From contig JABCTV010000015.1 in assembly GCA_018238205.1 (NCBI GenBank), forward strand, positions 1 through 33,613: DNA of 33,613 nt, in the 5' to 3' direction. Source of the stretch: Candidatus Thorarchaeota archaeon. Its GTDB lineage: Archaea > Asgardarchaeota > Thorarchaeia > Thorarchaeales > Thorarchaeaceae. The notes beneath the pieces are model-generated. The model ran no database searches, was not told where the DNA came from, and worked only from the letters and a program-made list of their open reading frames with translations. How positions within the stretch are numbered: position 1 is the first letter of the stretch; each line of letters starts with the position of its first letter. This document shows positions 1 through 9,187 of the stretch, one piece after another. Made by a program: the position numbers and the translations under genes.

Positions 1-1
1 A

Positions 2-1198
2 ATCGATATTGGTTTTGCAATTACTCTATTCGGTGGTCGCTTGATGGTCGATATGGAACATCATTCGACAGGACCAGATGGAGACCCAGACGATCCGTCA
101 TACTATGGATATTTCACTGAATATCTACGAGAAAGTGGAGTTACTCTATCAGAGTTTGGAAGTCCAGATGACTCCTCTACAGATTACATTGATATTGGCT
201 CGCTTTCCAGCTCAGACATCTTTATGATTATGGACACTGAAACGGCCTATACAAGTGACGAGGTTTCAGCCTTACACACTTTTGTAGAGAATGGTGGTAC
301 TCTCTTTGTTCTTTCGGAGTTCTGGGATTCAGCAACTGAAACCGCAACTTTTGGCATAGATTCGTATAATGAGATTCTAGAGCCTTTTGGAATTCAATGT
401 GAAAGACGAGGTATCGGAGAAGGTAGTGGAGGTCAAGGCCTCCTCTATGATGCATCACTTGGTAGCGCTGTTGAAAATGATACATTAATGGAAGGAGTAA
501 CAAGTCTATACATAATCCTAGGGAGTACACTGAGCATAAATTCCTCTGTTTCAAATGCCAGAGGTCTTTTCTGGGAGGATGCTGCAAAAACCCACGCCAT
601 TGTGGCTACAGCTGAATATGGCAGTGGAAATGTGATCGTAATCTCAGATGGTTCAACACTCTATGACACAGTCCTCTATGACGCAATTCGTGCAGATGCA
701 GATAATCTCAGACTCCTGAGGAATATTGCAAGTGCGATAATTCCCGAGGCACCGCGAATCTATGATGTTGTATTGACAACCGGTGAATTTGGAGAACCCG
801 CAAATGTTACAGCGTATATCTTCGATGATGACTTGGATGTTGTTTCAATGAGTATCATTGGACCTCTTGGAAATAATATTACAGGAGACGTCACCGAGAG
901 TTTGGGTTACAAATTTACAACTAGTTTCGATTACACAAGTGGTGGATTCTATTCATTCCGTGTTGTTGCAAGTGATGCCAGTGGCGACACACGTATCTTC
1001 CAGAAGACCATTCTAATCCCTGTAGATGCTGCTGATGATGTATTCATCCAAACGGTAATCTACTCACTTCTTGGTGTAGTAGCAATTGGACTTGGTTATG
1101 CAGGCTGGCAGAAATTTGGCTCAGATAGAAGGTCCCGTCCAAAACGAGTACAACCAAAAGAGGATGAGTGGGAAGTCCCGCCACCCTCTATCGAATAG
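2..1198 (+). CDS. C-terminal part of a membrane-anchored secreted protein (subtilase-associated type), 5' truncated
   Basis: The reading frame is open from base 2, so the gene begins before the window; the first possible internal start codons (TTG 41, ATG 44) are probably not the real start. The visible part begins with an alpha/beta region resembling the class-I glutamine-amidotransferase-like (DUF4350/ThuA-like) modules that follow subtilase domains in archaeal surface proteases: repeated buried strands, FVENGGTLFVLSEF near residue 82 counted from base 41, and a later 'GSGNVIVISDG' strand. A beta-rich module follows, then one hydrophobic helix (about residues 334-357) and a short basic, Pro/Glu-rich tail, as expected for a C-terminal membrane anchor with the bulk outside the cell. 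No Asp/His/Ser triad is visible in this fragment, so calling it a protease is inference from its likeness to the two S8 proteins in the window. Confidence 0.75.
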   Translation: MDIGFAITLFGGRLMVDMEHHSTGPDGDPDDPSYYGYFTEYLRESGVTLSEFGSPDDSSTDYIDIGSLSSSDIFMIMDTETAYTSDEVSALHTFVENGGTLFVLSEFWDSATETATFGIDSYNEILEPFGIQCERRGIGEGSGGQGLLYDASLGSAVENDTLMEGVTSLYIILGSTLSINSSVSNARGLFWEDAAKTHAIVATAEYGSGNVIVISDGSTLYDTVLYDAIRADADNLRLLRNIASAIIPEAPRIYDVVLTTGEFGEPANVTAYIFDDDLDVVSMSIIGPLGNNITGDVTESLGYKFTTSFDYTSGGFYSFRVVASDASGDTRIFQKTILIPVDAADDVFIQTVIYSLLGVVAIGLGYAGWQKFGSDRRSRPKRVQPKEDEWEVPPPSIE

Positions 1199-1207
1199 GA
1201 CCATCTT

Positions 1208-1240
1208 GTGATGAGCCGCTCTTCTCTCATCACTCTGACA
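1208..1240 (+). terminator. Hairpin downstream of the first gene
   Basis: GTGATGAG (1208-1215) and CTCATCAC (1226-1233) form a perfect 8-bp stem with a 10-base loop, 9 bases after the stop codon at 1198. The 3' side is pyrimidine-rich but lacks a clean T-run, so it may be a terminator or an mRNA 3'-end stabiliser. Confidence 0.5.
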
Positions 1241-1299
1241 CACTCTTTCATAATAAAGAAATTGTATGAGTTCATATACTCTCATCAAAATGAAATTAT

Positions 1300-1623
1300 A
1301 TGAAAGGACTAGGTATGTGGACTAGATCAGTTGTTCGAGGAACAACTAATCGACGTGCGCGACCGAAAGCCCGAAAGAAGAAGTCTTCTTCTCAAGGGAA
1401 GTCCTTACTCTCCACAAAGGAATCATCATCAGGTTCTGGAGAGTCCGCGGCTGTTCACTTTGTCCACTCGGACCTTATCAGTTTCAGTGATGCAACTGGT
1501 GAGAGTGATAATGACCCCGCCGTGGTAAGAACTGTGGAAACGCTCTCTGTCGCTGGAAGTGATGTTCCAGCTCAAAAACAGGAGAAAGAAGCCAGGTCTT
1601 CGGGAGGGATCCCATCCCAATGA
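1300..1623 (+). CDS. Doubtful 107-aa basic, Ser-rich hypothetical protein
   Basis: An ORF opens with ATG at 1300 (a second ATG lies 5 codons on). The product has a very basic N-terminal half (RRARPKARKKKSSSQGK around residues 18-34) and a low-complexity Ser/Gly/Glu remainder with no recognisable fold. A TATA-like TTCATATACT at 1271-1280 sits about 25 bases before the ATG, which would suit a leaderless archaeal transcript. Against it: an equally long ORF lies opposite (1429-1740, minus), there is no hydrophobic core pattern, and the composition is atypical of the neighbours. It may be a real disordered nucleic-acid-binding protein or chance. Confidence 0.33.
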   Translation: MKGLGMWTRSVVRGTTNRRARPKARKKKSSSQGKSLLSTKESSSGSGESAAVHFVHSDLISFSDATGESDNDPAVVRTVETLSVAGSDVPAQKQEKEARSSGGIPSQ

Positions 1624-1750
1624 TTGCTGACAAAGCTCATGCCAATTTTTGTAATTCAACAGAATTACGAAGAGGTGGTGACACTGGCAGGAAAAGGGTA
1701 GAACACAGAAATTTCTTACATTTGAGGTGCACTCACCCATATTGTAAGAT
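1624..1750. other. Non-coding interval between convergent genes
   Basis: I see no convincing gene here. It holds a short perfect inverted repeat (listed separately) and otherwise unstructured sequence. It lies downstream of the minus-strand protease/oxidoreductase operon and of the doubtful plus-strand ORF, so 3' untranslated sequence is the simplest reading. Confidence 0.5.
1651..1668. repeat. Perfect 7-bp inverted repeat, 4-base loop
   Basis: GTAATTC (1651-1657), AACA, GAATTAC (1662-1668). It is AT-rich and has no T-run on the 3' side of either strand, so it is a poor terminator; a 3'-end hairpin of the minus-strand operon or a protein-binding palindrome are both possible. Confidence 0.45.
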
Positions 1751-3031
1751 TTAGGTTATAGGACCATAGGTAGTTTCAAGATAGTCTCGTAAACGTTCAT
1801 GGCGTGGCTTCAAAAGAGGCTTATCCTGAAGGATTGCTCCAGATTCCACTCGTTCAAGTATCTCGTACCCAAGTCGGGCGCCCATTCTGGAGGTAATCAC
1901 TTGCCCACCGATAAGCTGACCCTTTGAATCAGTCACAAGAGCAACATTAGCAAATTCAGACGGATCGTTGATATATTGAACAGAAGTCTTCACACCCATA
2001 TCTTCAGCGGTAGTAGATGAATGTCCAATGCAAACAATATCGGTTCCAAAAATCCTATCATATTGAAGTCGCTTTGAGGTGTCCTCATAGATTTTTTTGC
2101 CGCCTACAGCAGCTACACCTGCCTGACGTCCTGCTCGTGCAGCTACACTTCCAACTGGTAAGAGAAGGGGCTTGTTAGTAAATGAATCAATTACTTCAAC
2201 ACAGTCTCCAACTGCGTAGATACCATCTTCAGAAGTCTGCATTTTCTCATCAATAACAATTCCACCAAGACTTCCAATCTTTACACCAAGTTGCTTCGCT
2301 AACTGAACATTTGGTTTGACCCCTGTCATAAACAGAACTGCATCTGCATCTAATTTTTTATCTCCAAGCGACAAACCTACCACTTTCACATCTCCAATAA
2401 CAGATGTTGGTGATTCACCTTGGTGAACTGTCAATGCACTGGGCAATCTTGACATCAGCTCAGTACTCATTGATTCCTCAAGTTGGCGTCGCATTATACG
2501 TGATCGAACAATCAAGTGTGTATCTTTCCTAAGTGAAACTAATCGCTCTGCAGTTTCAAGACCACTAAACCCTGCACCTACAATGACAACTCTATTCATA
2601 CCAGTGAGCAGTTTTCCAATCTCGCTTGTATCAGCCATAGTTTGAATTGTGAACACACCGGGTAAATCAGTACCGGAAATACTCGGAACATTGGGAATTC
2701 CACCTGTTGCTAAGATTAAGCGATCATAATCGAGCGTAGAGGTCCCTTCTGGTCCGGTAATTTGAAGACTGTTTAATTTTGAGTCTGCGGGAGTTACAGT
2801 TGTACCAGGTAAGACTTCGATTCGCTTTTTGGATAGTGCATCCCAAGACCAGTCTTTGATCGCAAGGTCATTTGTATCTGGAATTTCAAGAGCAAGAGAA
2901 GCCCCAGGTTTTCTATGTGATTCCAAGGTTTCCTGAGTTACAATCTTGATATCGGCCTCGGAATTGAACATTCTCGCAGCCACAGCAGCAGCTGCACCAC
3001 CTGGACCGTATCCAACCACTACAATCTTCAT
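1751..3031 (-). CDS. FAD-dependent pyridine-nucleotide oxidoreductase (NOX/CoA-disulfide-reductase superfamily)
   Basis: The 426-aa protein has the full layout of the two-dinucleotide-fold flavoprotein family: an N-terminal FAD site GYGPGG (residues 7-12), an ATGG strand near residue 108, a second Rossmann site VGAGFSGLETAE (about 151-162) for NAD(P)H, GIYAVGDC (about 270) closing the FAD site, and a C-terminal dimerisation domain. In NADH oxidases and CoA-disulfide reductases a redox cysteine follows the first ~40 residues; here that stretch reads HRKPGASLALEIP and has no cysteine, so a thiol-based mechanism is unlikely. Its ATG overlaps the stop codon of the upstream S8 protease gene by 4 bases (ATGA), showing translational coupling. 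The substrate is not evident. Confidence 0.85.
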   Translation of the reverse strand: MKIVVVGYGPGGAAAAVAARMFNSEADIKIVTQETLESHRKPGASLALEIPDTNDLAIKDWSWDALSKKRIEVLPGTTVTPADSKLNSLQITGPEGTSTLDYDRLILATGGIPNVPSISGTDLPGVFTIQTMADTSEIGKLLTGMNRVVIVGAGFSGLETAERLVSLRKDTHLIVRSRIMRRQLEESMSTELMSRLPSALTVHQGESPTSVIGDVKVVGLSLGDKKLDADAVLFMTGVKPNVQLAKQLGVKIGSLGGIVIDEKMQTSEDGIYAVGDCVEVIDSFTNKPLLLPVGSVAARAGRQAGVAAVGGKKIYEDTSKRLQYDRIFGTDIVCIGHSSTTAEDMGVKTSVQYINDPSEFANVALVTDSKGQLIGGQVITSRMGARLGYEILERVESGAILQDKPLLKPRHERLRDYLETTYGPIT

Positions 3032-6000
3032 CCTTCAACACCTCTTCGATTACTTAACCGTCTGAAGGCAAATATCGCGACTACTGCGACCACTGCTACA
3101 CTTATGCCTACCATAATTAGAGTATTGTCCTCAATGATAATCAAGGTAGCAAATTGCATCTCAGTGGTAGGAACCATCGTACCTTTAGCAATTGCGTATA
3201 CTTCATATTCTCCAACTGGAAATCCAGATGGTGCAATTGTAAATTCATAGAAACCTTCGCCATTAACTGTGAAGTTGAACCAGAGACCTGATGAATGCCT
3301 GAATCCAATGAGAGCCTGTGACACCAGTTCATATCCTTCGATTGAAAACTCACCAGATATTCTCTCTGTGAAGAGTAAACCAGTTCGGATTAACGAGCTG
3401 TCTAGGGATGCATCTGTTATCCGGACCAAGTATGTTGCAGTCACTGTCAACATGACAAGTGGAAAGTGAAGAGTTTCTGTATCGGAAGTGATATTCACAC
3501 TCAAACTATTCACATATTGTGTAAGAACAAGGTTCGAATCGACCGTTATCTCAGAGGAGTCCTCAGATATTGCTATTGAGGTTTGAAGAATCGAAAGACT
3601 CCCATCAACGATGCTCGTTCCAATTGATCTTGAACTTAATGCCGAATCTCCATCAAAAGAATCAATCATAATTGAAAGATTCCCATCAGACATCGTCATA
3701 TCGACTGCTTCAATCATCGGTATCCACTGGTTTGTAAGACTGGATGATGCTGTTGAGTCAACATAATTCAGTGTCGAGTTATGAGTATTAATCACAATAT
3801 TGCCACGGATTCCATTTGATAGCCCTTCTACTTTCAGGAAAGTTGCTGTTGACGAATTCCACCAAGATCCTGTATATGACGAAAGCTCATAGAACGAGCC
3901 ATTCCATTCATAGATATTCAAGCTATCAGCAGTAAGATTGAGGAGGATATCAGCTCCATTGACTCCTGTTAGTAAGTTAGAATCAGAATCCCACTCAACG
4001 CTCAACATATCGGTTCCAGAGAAATTACTTGTTTCATCTGTGAATATCGCATAAGCAAGAGTGTCAGCCTGTTGAAATACCTTAACATAACGTATGTCTA
4101 AATCTGGCTGTACTTCAGGCTCATCAATATCTGTCATGAAGTTTCCAAGAAGAGCCCAATCAGAAATGGTCGAATCAGTTTCAAGAGTTTCTGAGAGCAC
4201 ATACATTGTAGATAATCCAGCATCACATAGACCATGACCCCAATCATTCAAGGGAATCTCATAATGTGAAGACGAGCTACCAGCCCCATTTATCAAAGAA
4301 CTATAATCCATCCAGGGATTCTTATTTCCTTCGGCTTGCCGAATAAGAGCTAGGACACCTGCAACATGAGGTGAAGCCATACTCGTGCCAGTTTTTGATT
4401 CCCAGAGGCCACCAGAAACGATGTTTCCCGAAGCAGCTGTTATTCCTACCCCGGGGGCAGCAATATTTGGTTTTGGTGCACCATCAATACGTGGTCCTCT
4501 GCTAGAAGTTGAAGTTATAGTTGCTAAGCTTTCACTATATGATGACACAGCTATTGCAAAGTCGGATGTACCAGGAGAGCTGATAGTGTGGAGATTATCA
4601 ATATAGTTATCAAATGTCATATAGCTTGATTCCCAATAACCATCCCATGAGTAACCATCAACCCAGATGTCTTCACCTTGTGGATTTGTGACAGTGACAT
4701 CCCAAACACCATCCTCCCATTCATGTTCCGCAGTTGATACTTGGACTATGATGTTGTTCATACCCCTAGAACTAATTTCACAGAAGACGTATGCCGATAG
4801 GCTATCAGTATCAAGAGAAAATGAGTTTCCAGCAATCTGTGAATACTCACCCAAGTCGATAACAGGACCTGTTGGTGGAGTAAGTAGAACGTGCTCATCT
4901 CTATCTCGTGATTGCCAGAGTAAACTGAGAAAGGAATAATCAGGTTCATTATTTACTCGGAGCAGTACAGTATTGCTATCACCTGAGGGTACGCTGAATC
5001 TTGCATGCTTATCTCGATTGCCAAGGTTACCAGCAGCCGCAGTTGTCAAGACGCCATGATTAAGGAACGCTTCTGTAACAGCTAAATCTTCAGGATCCGT
5101 GCCATCCAAAAATCCTAGATATGATGAAAAGGACATGTTGATAATATCCGCATCATTTTCAACTGCGAAACTAATTCCATCAAGAATGTCGGCAGAATTG
5201 AGTGGACTTCGGACAATGATTAAATCTGCACCTGGAGCGGCACCAATATATGATGTGAACCCAGGTTGTCCACCAGCAACAGTGGATGATACATGTGTTC
5301 CATGTTGAGTAGAGTGTGAATCACCAACAGACACTGCCTGAGTTAGATTGACTCCTCGAACATAGACATTAGAAGTAAATTGATCATAGAGAATTGCTAC
5401 TTTGGAAATATTCAGAATGACAGCTTTGTCAGAGCCTAGATTGACGTCACCGTCATCATCACCATCAATTCCACCAATCCATCTATCGCCATCAGCATAA
5501 TCGAAATTTCCAGTCCCATCTGTGCTGATATACATGTAGTCAGAACTGTAATCTATCAAGGGTCCAGTTTGACCATCTACGGTAAGAATCGGACCTTCTC
5601 CAAGGTCTGCTAAGGCATTACCATTGAGGTCGATATAGTAATATGAATCAGGATGGATAAAATTGAACTCAGCAGGATATTGTTTCCAAAAAGAGGGATG
5701 AAGCCATGCTGCGCCTGTATCTATCACAGCCACTGTTACTCCAGACCCATTTATTGTCTGACCATTTGTTTGTAGGTTATTCCAAACATCATCAGCTCGT
5801 ATCTCTTCCATTGAAGTAGTCAAGGATGGAACAAACTGCTTACTTCCTGATGTTGCACGAATGAGCCCCAAGTTAGAGAGATGCTCTATTGAATCAACAT
5901 CAAATACTGTTGCGGAATATATTCTTCCAACATTAACAATCGAAGAACCACGTCTGACAAATTCTACACCTAAGGATTCCACCACTGCAATCTCAGATAC

Positions 6001-6198
6001 TGAAAGTTGATCGTCAAATTCCAAGAGGGCGCTTACACCTTGACCTTCTTCACTGGCGATTTCCATCTGTAGCTTTGTTTCAACTAATGAGATATCAAAG
6101 TTGAGAGTGGATTGCATTGTTGATGTGTAATCTGCTGGTGCAGGCATTGCAATCATCGATGCTAGTAGGAGTGCAAGAACAAGGTAACGTCGATTCAT
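3028..6198 (-). CDS. Secreted, membrane-anchored subtilisin-like serine protease (S8)
   Basis: I take ATG at 6198, not the frame's upstream opening at 6318: it begins a typical signal peptide (MNRRYLVLALLLASMIAMPA) and has GAGGG about 8 bases upstream. The 1056-aa product has an I9-like prodomain region, then the S8 triad: Asp160 in VAVIDTGAAW, His299 in HGTHVSS, Ser606 in GTSMASPHVAG, plus AAAGN before the serine. The Asp-His distance (139 residues) is far above the ~32 of subtilisin and includes Asp-rich stretches (DLNGNALAD, DGDDDGDVN) that look like calcium sites. A long beta-rich region follows, then a membrane helix close to the C-terminus and a basic RRLSNRRG tail. It is the third gene of tldD-tldE-S8-oxidoreductase; the 120-base gap after tldE could hold an extra promoter. 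Confidence 0.93.
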   Translation of the reverse strand: MNRRYLVLALLLASMIAMPAPADYTSTMQSTLNFDISLVETKLQMEIASEEGQGVSALLEFDDQLSVSEIAVVESLGVEFVRRGSSIVNVGRIYSATVFDVDSIEHLSNLGLIRATSGSKQFVPSLTTSMEEIRADDVWNNLQTNGQTINGSGVTVAVIDTGAAWLHPSFWKQYPAEFNFIHPDSYYYIDLNGNALADLGEGPILTVDGQTGPLIDYSSDYMYISTDGTGNFDYADGDRWIGGIDGDDDGDVNLGSDKAVILNISKVAILYDQFTSNVYVRGVNLTQAVSVGDSHSTQHGTHVSSTVAGGQPGFTSYIGAAPGADLIIVRSPLNSADILDGISFAVENDADIINMSFSSYLGFLDGTDPEDLAVTEAFLNHGVLTTAAAGNLGNRDKHARFSVPSGDSNTVLLRVNNEPDYSFLSLLWQSRDRDEHVLLTPPTGPVIDLGEYSQIAGNSFSLDTDSLSAYVFCEISSRGMNNIIVQVSTAEHEWEDGVWDVTVTNPQGEDIWVDGYSWDGYWESSYMTFDNYIDNLHTISSPGTSDFAIAVSSYSESLATITSTSSRGPRIDGAPKPNIAAPGVGITAASGNIVSGGLWESKTGTSMASPHVAGVLALIRQAEGNKNPWMDYSSLINGAGSSSSHYEIPLNDWGHGLCDAGLSTMYVLSETLETDSTISDWALLGNFMTDIDEPEVQPDLDIRYVKVFQQADTLAYAIFTDETSNFSGTDMLSVEWDSDSNLLTGVNGADILLNLTADSLNIYEWNGSFYELSSYTGSWWNSSTATFLKVEGLSNGIRGNIVINTHNSTLNYVDSTASSSLTNQWIPMIEAVDMTMSDGNLSIMIDSFDGDSALSSRSIGTSIVDGSLSILQTSIAISEDSSEITVDSNLVLTQYVNSLSVNITSDTETLHFPLVMLTVTATYLVRITDASLDSSLIRTGLLFTERISGEFSIEGYELVSQALIGFRHSSGLWFNFTVNGEGFYEFTIAPSGFPVGEYEVYAIAKGTMVPTTEMQFATLIIIEDNTLIMVGISVAVVAVVAIFAFRRLSNRRGVEG

Positions 6199-6318
6199 TA
6201 GTGTCCCTCTAGGTAGGCTGCTTAAACAGCTCTCTGTCTTTAACTGATATGCTTTTTCCCTTGGCATTAGAGAGGGATACCGAAATGATAACACTTTGGT
6301 CTCCCGCTCGTTTTGCAC

Positions 6319-7680
6319 CTACTCTTTAGCGATAACATCAATATCCTTAGCTACAATCTCAGGGCCATTCCATGAGAACAGTGGAATTGGTGTCTTGGCG
6401 ATTTCAACGACATTCTTGAGGAGGTCAAAGATGTTTCCTGAAACCATAAGACCAGCAACTCCGCCAACCATCTTACCGTTCTCGATTAGAATGGCAGGAT
6501 TGCCGACGACACTGAAATCACCAGATTCAGGGTTTGAACTATGTGCCCCCTGTACGCTCTGGATGTAATACCCATGATCTATTCCACTGATGATATCTTC
6601 AATGTCACGAGTTCCGGGTTCCACAACAAGAGTGGTCGGGCTTATTTCAACAAGTCCTTGTCGCATATTTCGTTTTGCATTACCAGTACTTTTGAGATCC
6701 ATCTTGTTTGCCCAGTATGTATCCCATAAGAAAGAACGCAAAACACCACCTTCGATAATAGGTGTACGTTGTCGTGGAACACCTTCATCATCAGCAATCG
6801 AAGTCACTGGGCTTGTTGGAAACAGACCATCATCAACTAGTGTGAAAATCTCAGAAGCAATCGCATCACCAATTTTGTCAGCAATCATTGACTTGCCTCG
6901 AGCAACGTTATCACCACGCGCCCCTTGCATCAGTGTGTAAGTGAAGAGCTGAGAGTAAGCCTGAGGATGTAGTATGATCTTGTATTTTCCAGTTTTCCCT
7001 TTTGCAGAAGTCTTGATTCGACGTATTTGTTCTGCCACCTTCTTGACGGTTCCGTCAATGTCGACATTCAAATTTCTCTGAATATCATAAGAAATCACCA
7101 TTGGAGTCGTGCCCGTTTCTGTTTGAGCAATAGCCACTTCTGCAATAAAGGACCCTGTACCTTTCGTAGAATAGGCAGCATCATTGCTATTCGCATAAGC
7201 AGTTACTCCAGAAAAGGCAGCAGCACCGCCAGCAACAATAATCAATCCAGGTTCACTTTGAGACCCCTTGGTAATTAATTCACCAGTCGAAGAAACAATC
7301 TCACTAGGATTTACATTTACTACTTCTTCATGCCAGAGACCATCTATCTTGGGATATTCCTGCGGATATGGAAGATCAATCCAATCGTTGTCTTCAGTAG
7401 TAACTTTTGCTGCAGCAATAGCTAGATCAACTGAATCCTTCACACTTTCTTTGGTAGCTATATTTGTGAAAGCGGAACCCATCTTCTTGCCAATATAGAG
7501 TCGAACAGCTATTCCAGTACCAATCCTCTGATTAACACTTGATATTTGAGAGAGTTCAATGTCGGATTCAATCTGGTTTTCAAATTGAGCGAGTGCTTCG
7601 ACAGCAGTTGCTCCGCTATCTTTTCCAACTGTTACGATGTATTTACAGAGTTCAAGAAGTTCTTTTTCGCTAACCATCAT
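6319..7680 (-). CDS. tldE: TldE/PmbA-type subunit of the TldD-TldE metalloprotease
   Basis: This 453-aa protein matches the TldD/PmbA family in length and layout: an N-terminal region with GTGIAVRLYIGKKMGSAFTN (about 52-71), a central GARGDNVARGKSMIADKIG segment where the active partner has its metal site, and a C-terminal SVVGNPAILIENG. It lacks an HExxxH motif, as expected for the non-catalytic partner. AGGAGGT lies 4 bases before the first ATG (7680) and 7 before the second (7677), so either start is possible. It begins 9 bases after the tldD stop, so the two are surely co-expressed. In bacteria the heterodimer cleaves small unfolded peptides, for example microcin B17 and CcdA; in this archaeon a peptide-processing role is inference. 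Confidence 0.92.
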   Translation of the reverse strand: MMVSEKELLELCKYIVTVGKDSGATAVEALAQFENQIESDIELSQISSVNQRIGTGIAVRLYIGKKMGSAFTNIATKESVKDSVDLAIAAAKVTTEDNDWIDLPYPQEYPKIDGLWHEEVVNVNPSEIVSSTGELITKGSQSEPGLIIVAGGAAAFSGVTAYANSNDAAYSTKGTGSFIAEVAIAQTETGTTPMVISYDIQRNLNVDIDGTVKKVAEQIRRIKTSAKGKTGKYKIILHPQAYSQLFTYTLMQGARGDNVARGKSMIADKIGDAIASEIFTLVDDGLFPTSPVTSIADDEGVPRQRTPIIEGGVLRSFLWDTYWANKMDLKSTGNAKRNMRQGLVEISPTTLVVEPGTRDIEDIISGIDHGYYIQSVQGAHSSNPESGDFSVVGNPAILIENGKMVGGVAGLMVSGNIFDLLKNVVEIAKTPIPLFSWNGPEIVAKDIDVIAKE

Positions 7681-7689
7681 CCATACCTC

Positions 7690-9078
7690 CTATGCTTTTC
7701 CTCCAAAAGTAATACCACCAGCAGCAAATCGAATATCAGGTCCACCAGAAGATACAAGGGCTTCCTGACCTTTTCCACAACGTCCAATTTCGTATTCAAA
7801 AGGTTCTTTGGAAATTGCATCGATTTTCATTAGTGAGTCAGTAGCAATACCAGAGATTGACAAATCAGTTACTGGACGACCAATCTCACCGTTTACTATC
7901 TCGTATGCCTCTTGAATTCCGACTTGAAAACTAGCATTTGTTTGAGCTTGCCCTCCTCTGAAATCTACACAGTAATAACCGAAGTCTATCCCTTCAAACA
8001 ATTCCTCGCGAGCATGGTTACCAAGTTCAAACTGAGTACTACGCATCCGGATTATGGGTTGAAAGAGGTAGCTTTCTGCTCTAGCATTTCCCGTGGTACG
8101 TTGGCCAATCTTAGCAGCATATTCTCTGTTCGTCATGAGTTCTGTTAAGACAGAGTCCTTGATGATATCTACGCGACTACTTAGAACACCTTCATCATCA
8201 TATTTCGAAACACCAACTTTCCCAGTATTGGTTCCATCATCAGTCATGTTGACACCATCGGCAGCAACAACTTCTCCGACTTTACCACCAAATGCACTAT
8301 TGACTGTCAAATCAGCTTCAGCAAGATGTCCGAGAGCTTCATGTGCAAGAGTTCCTATAACTCTAGGAGCACACACACATGGAACGGCTCCTGCCTTAGG
8401 AGCGACTCCTTCAAGTTGAAGTTTGGCTTTCCTCGCGGCCTGAGTTCCAATGACTTCAGGAGTTGCGACCTGTTCCAAAAATTCCCAGCCTTGATGTGTT
8501 GAGGCATCTTCATACCTTGCGGCACTCATTCGAGGGCCATCTTTTGCGCTGACCCATGGGTATGTCCACACAAGAAGTGAAGGAGATTGAATTTTTGTTC
8601 CTTCAGAAGTAACAAGATATTTCTGCCCCGATGCGGTACGAATCTTGACTGTTACTGCAGTAATTCGAGTATCGTAATCACGAATGATCTTGGTCATGTC
8701 ATTCATGTACTTGATCTTCTCTTCAATTGGAACATGACGAGGATCCTTCTTAGGGCTAGCCTTGATGACTTCCTCGTATGTTTTCACCTCAGCAAGTTCT
8801 ATTGGTTCACGTCTTGATGGGGCTGCAGTTTTTGCCATGGATATTGCATCAGACACTGCCTTGTCTAAGTTGTCAATATCACCAATCGTAACAAATCCCC
8901 AAGCACCATCAACAAGTGCTCTGACAGCAACACCACGTTCTAAACGTTGAGTAAGTGCGGTGATTCGTGAATCATCCATCTGAATATATTCGATGAAACC
9001 AGATTCTCCACGGACCTCAACATAAGATGCACCAAGATCGCGACTTTTGTCTATAGCCTTTTCCAATACATCAAACAT
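7690..9078 (-). CDS. tldD: TldD catalytic subunit, zinc metalloprotease
   Basis: The 462-aa product carries the TldD metal site HEALGH: His246, Glu247 and His251, inside TLAHEALGHLAEAD. A cysteine in GRCGKGQ (Cys434) matches the third zinc ligand known in TldD. The N-terminal half has the family's GVAVRALVDGAWGFVTIGD region. The length is close to that of bacterial TldD (about 480). ATG 9078 is preceded by GGAGAGG at about 6 bases. It is first in the probable operon with tldE, the S8 protease and the flavoprotein; the role is intracellular peptide degradation or maturation with TldE. The gene faces away from the TPR protein gene at 9188 across a 109-base region that must hold both promoters. 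Confidence 0.95.
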   Translation of the reverse strand: MFDVLEKAIDKSRDLGASYVEVRGESGFIEYIQMDDSRITALTQRLERGVAVRALVDGAWGFVTIGDIDNLDKAVSDAISMAKTAAPSRREPIELAEVKTYEEVIKASPKKDPRHVPIEEKIKYMNDMTKIIRDYDTRITAVTVKIRTASGQKYLVTSEGTKIQSPSLLVWTYPWVSAKDGPRMSAARYEDASTHQGWEFLEQVATPEVIGTQAARKAKLQLEGVAPKAGAVPCVCAPRVIGTLAHEALGHLAEADLTVNSAFGGKVGEVVAADGVNMTDDGTNTGKVGVSKYDDEGVLSSRVDIIKDSVLTELMTNREYAAKIGQRTTGNARAESYLFQPIIRMRSTQFELGNHAREELFEGIDFGYYCVDFRGGQAQTNASFQVGIQEAYEIVNGEIGRPVTDLSISGIATDSLMKIDAISKEPFEYEIGRCGKGQEALVSSGGPDIRFAAGGITFGGKA

Positions 9079-9187
9079 TTTGATAACCTCTCCATGATCG
9101 TAAGATATCTAGTTGGGTTGTTCTAGTAATGCAGTAATAACTTTGCGATACAGGTATTCTACACAACCGTAACATCCAATACACTTT
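9079..9187. promoter_or_regulatory. Divergent promoter region of tldD and the TPR gene
   Basis: The 109 bases separate two divergent genes and must supply both promoters. The tldD ribosome site is at 9084-9092 (minus). I could not fix a convincing TATA box for either side by eye. Confidence 0.4.

Noticed and set aside
1429-1740. 103-aa minus-strand ORF opposite the 1300-1623 ORF
   Set aside because: Cys/Phe-rich composition without a plausible fold, no promoter or ribosome site; one of the two opposing ORFs at most can be real.
6199-6318. 40-residue N-terminal extension of the first S8 protein
   Set aside because: It would bury the signal peptide behind a polar extension; ATG 6198 has a ribosome site and a perfect signal peptide.
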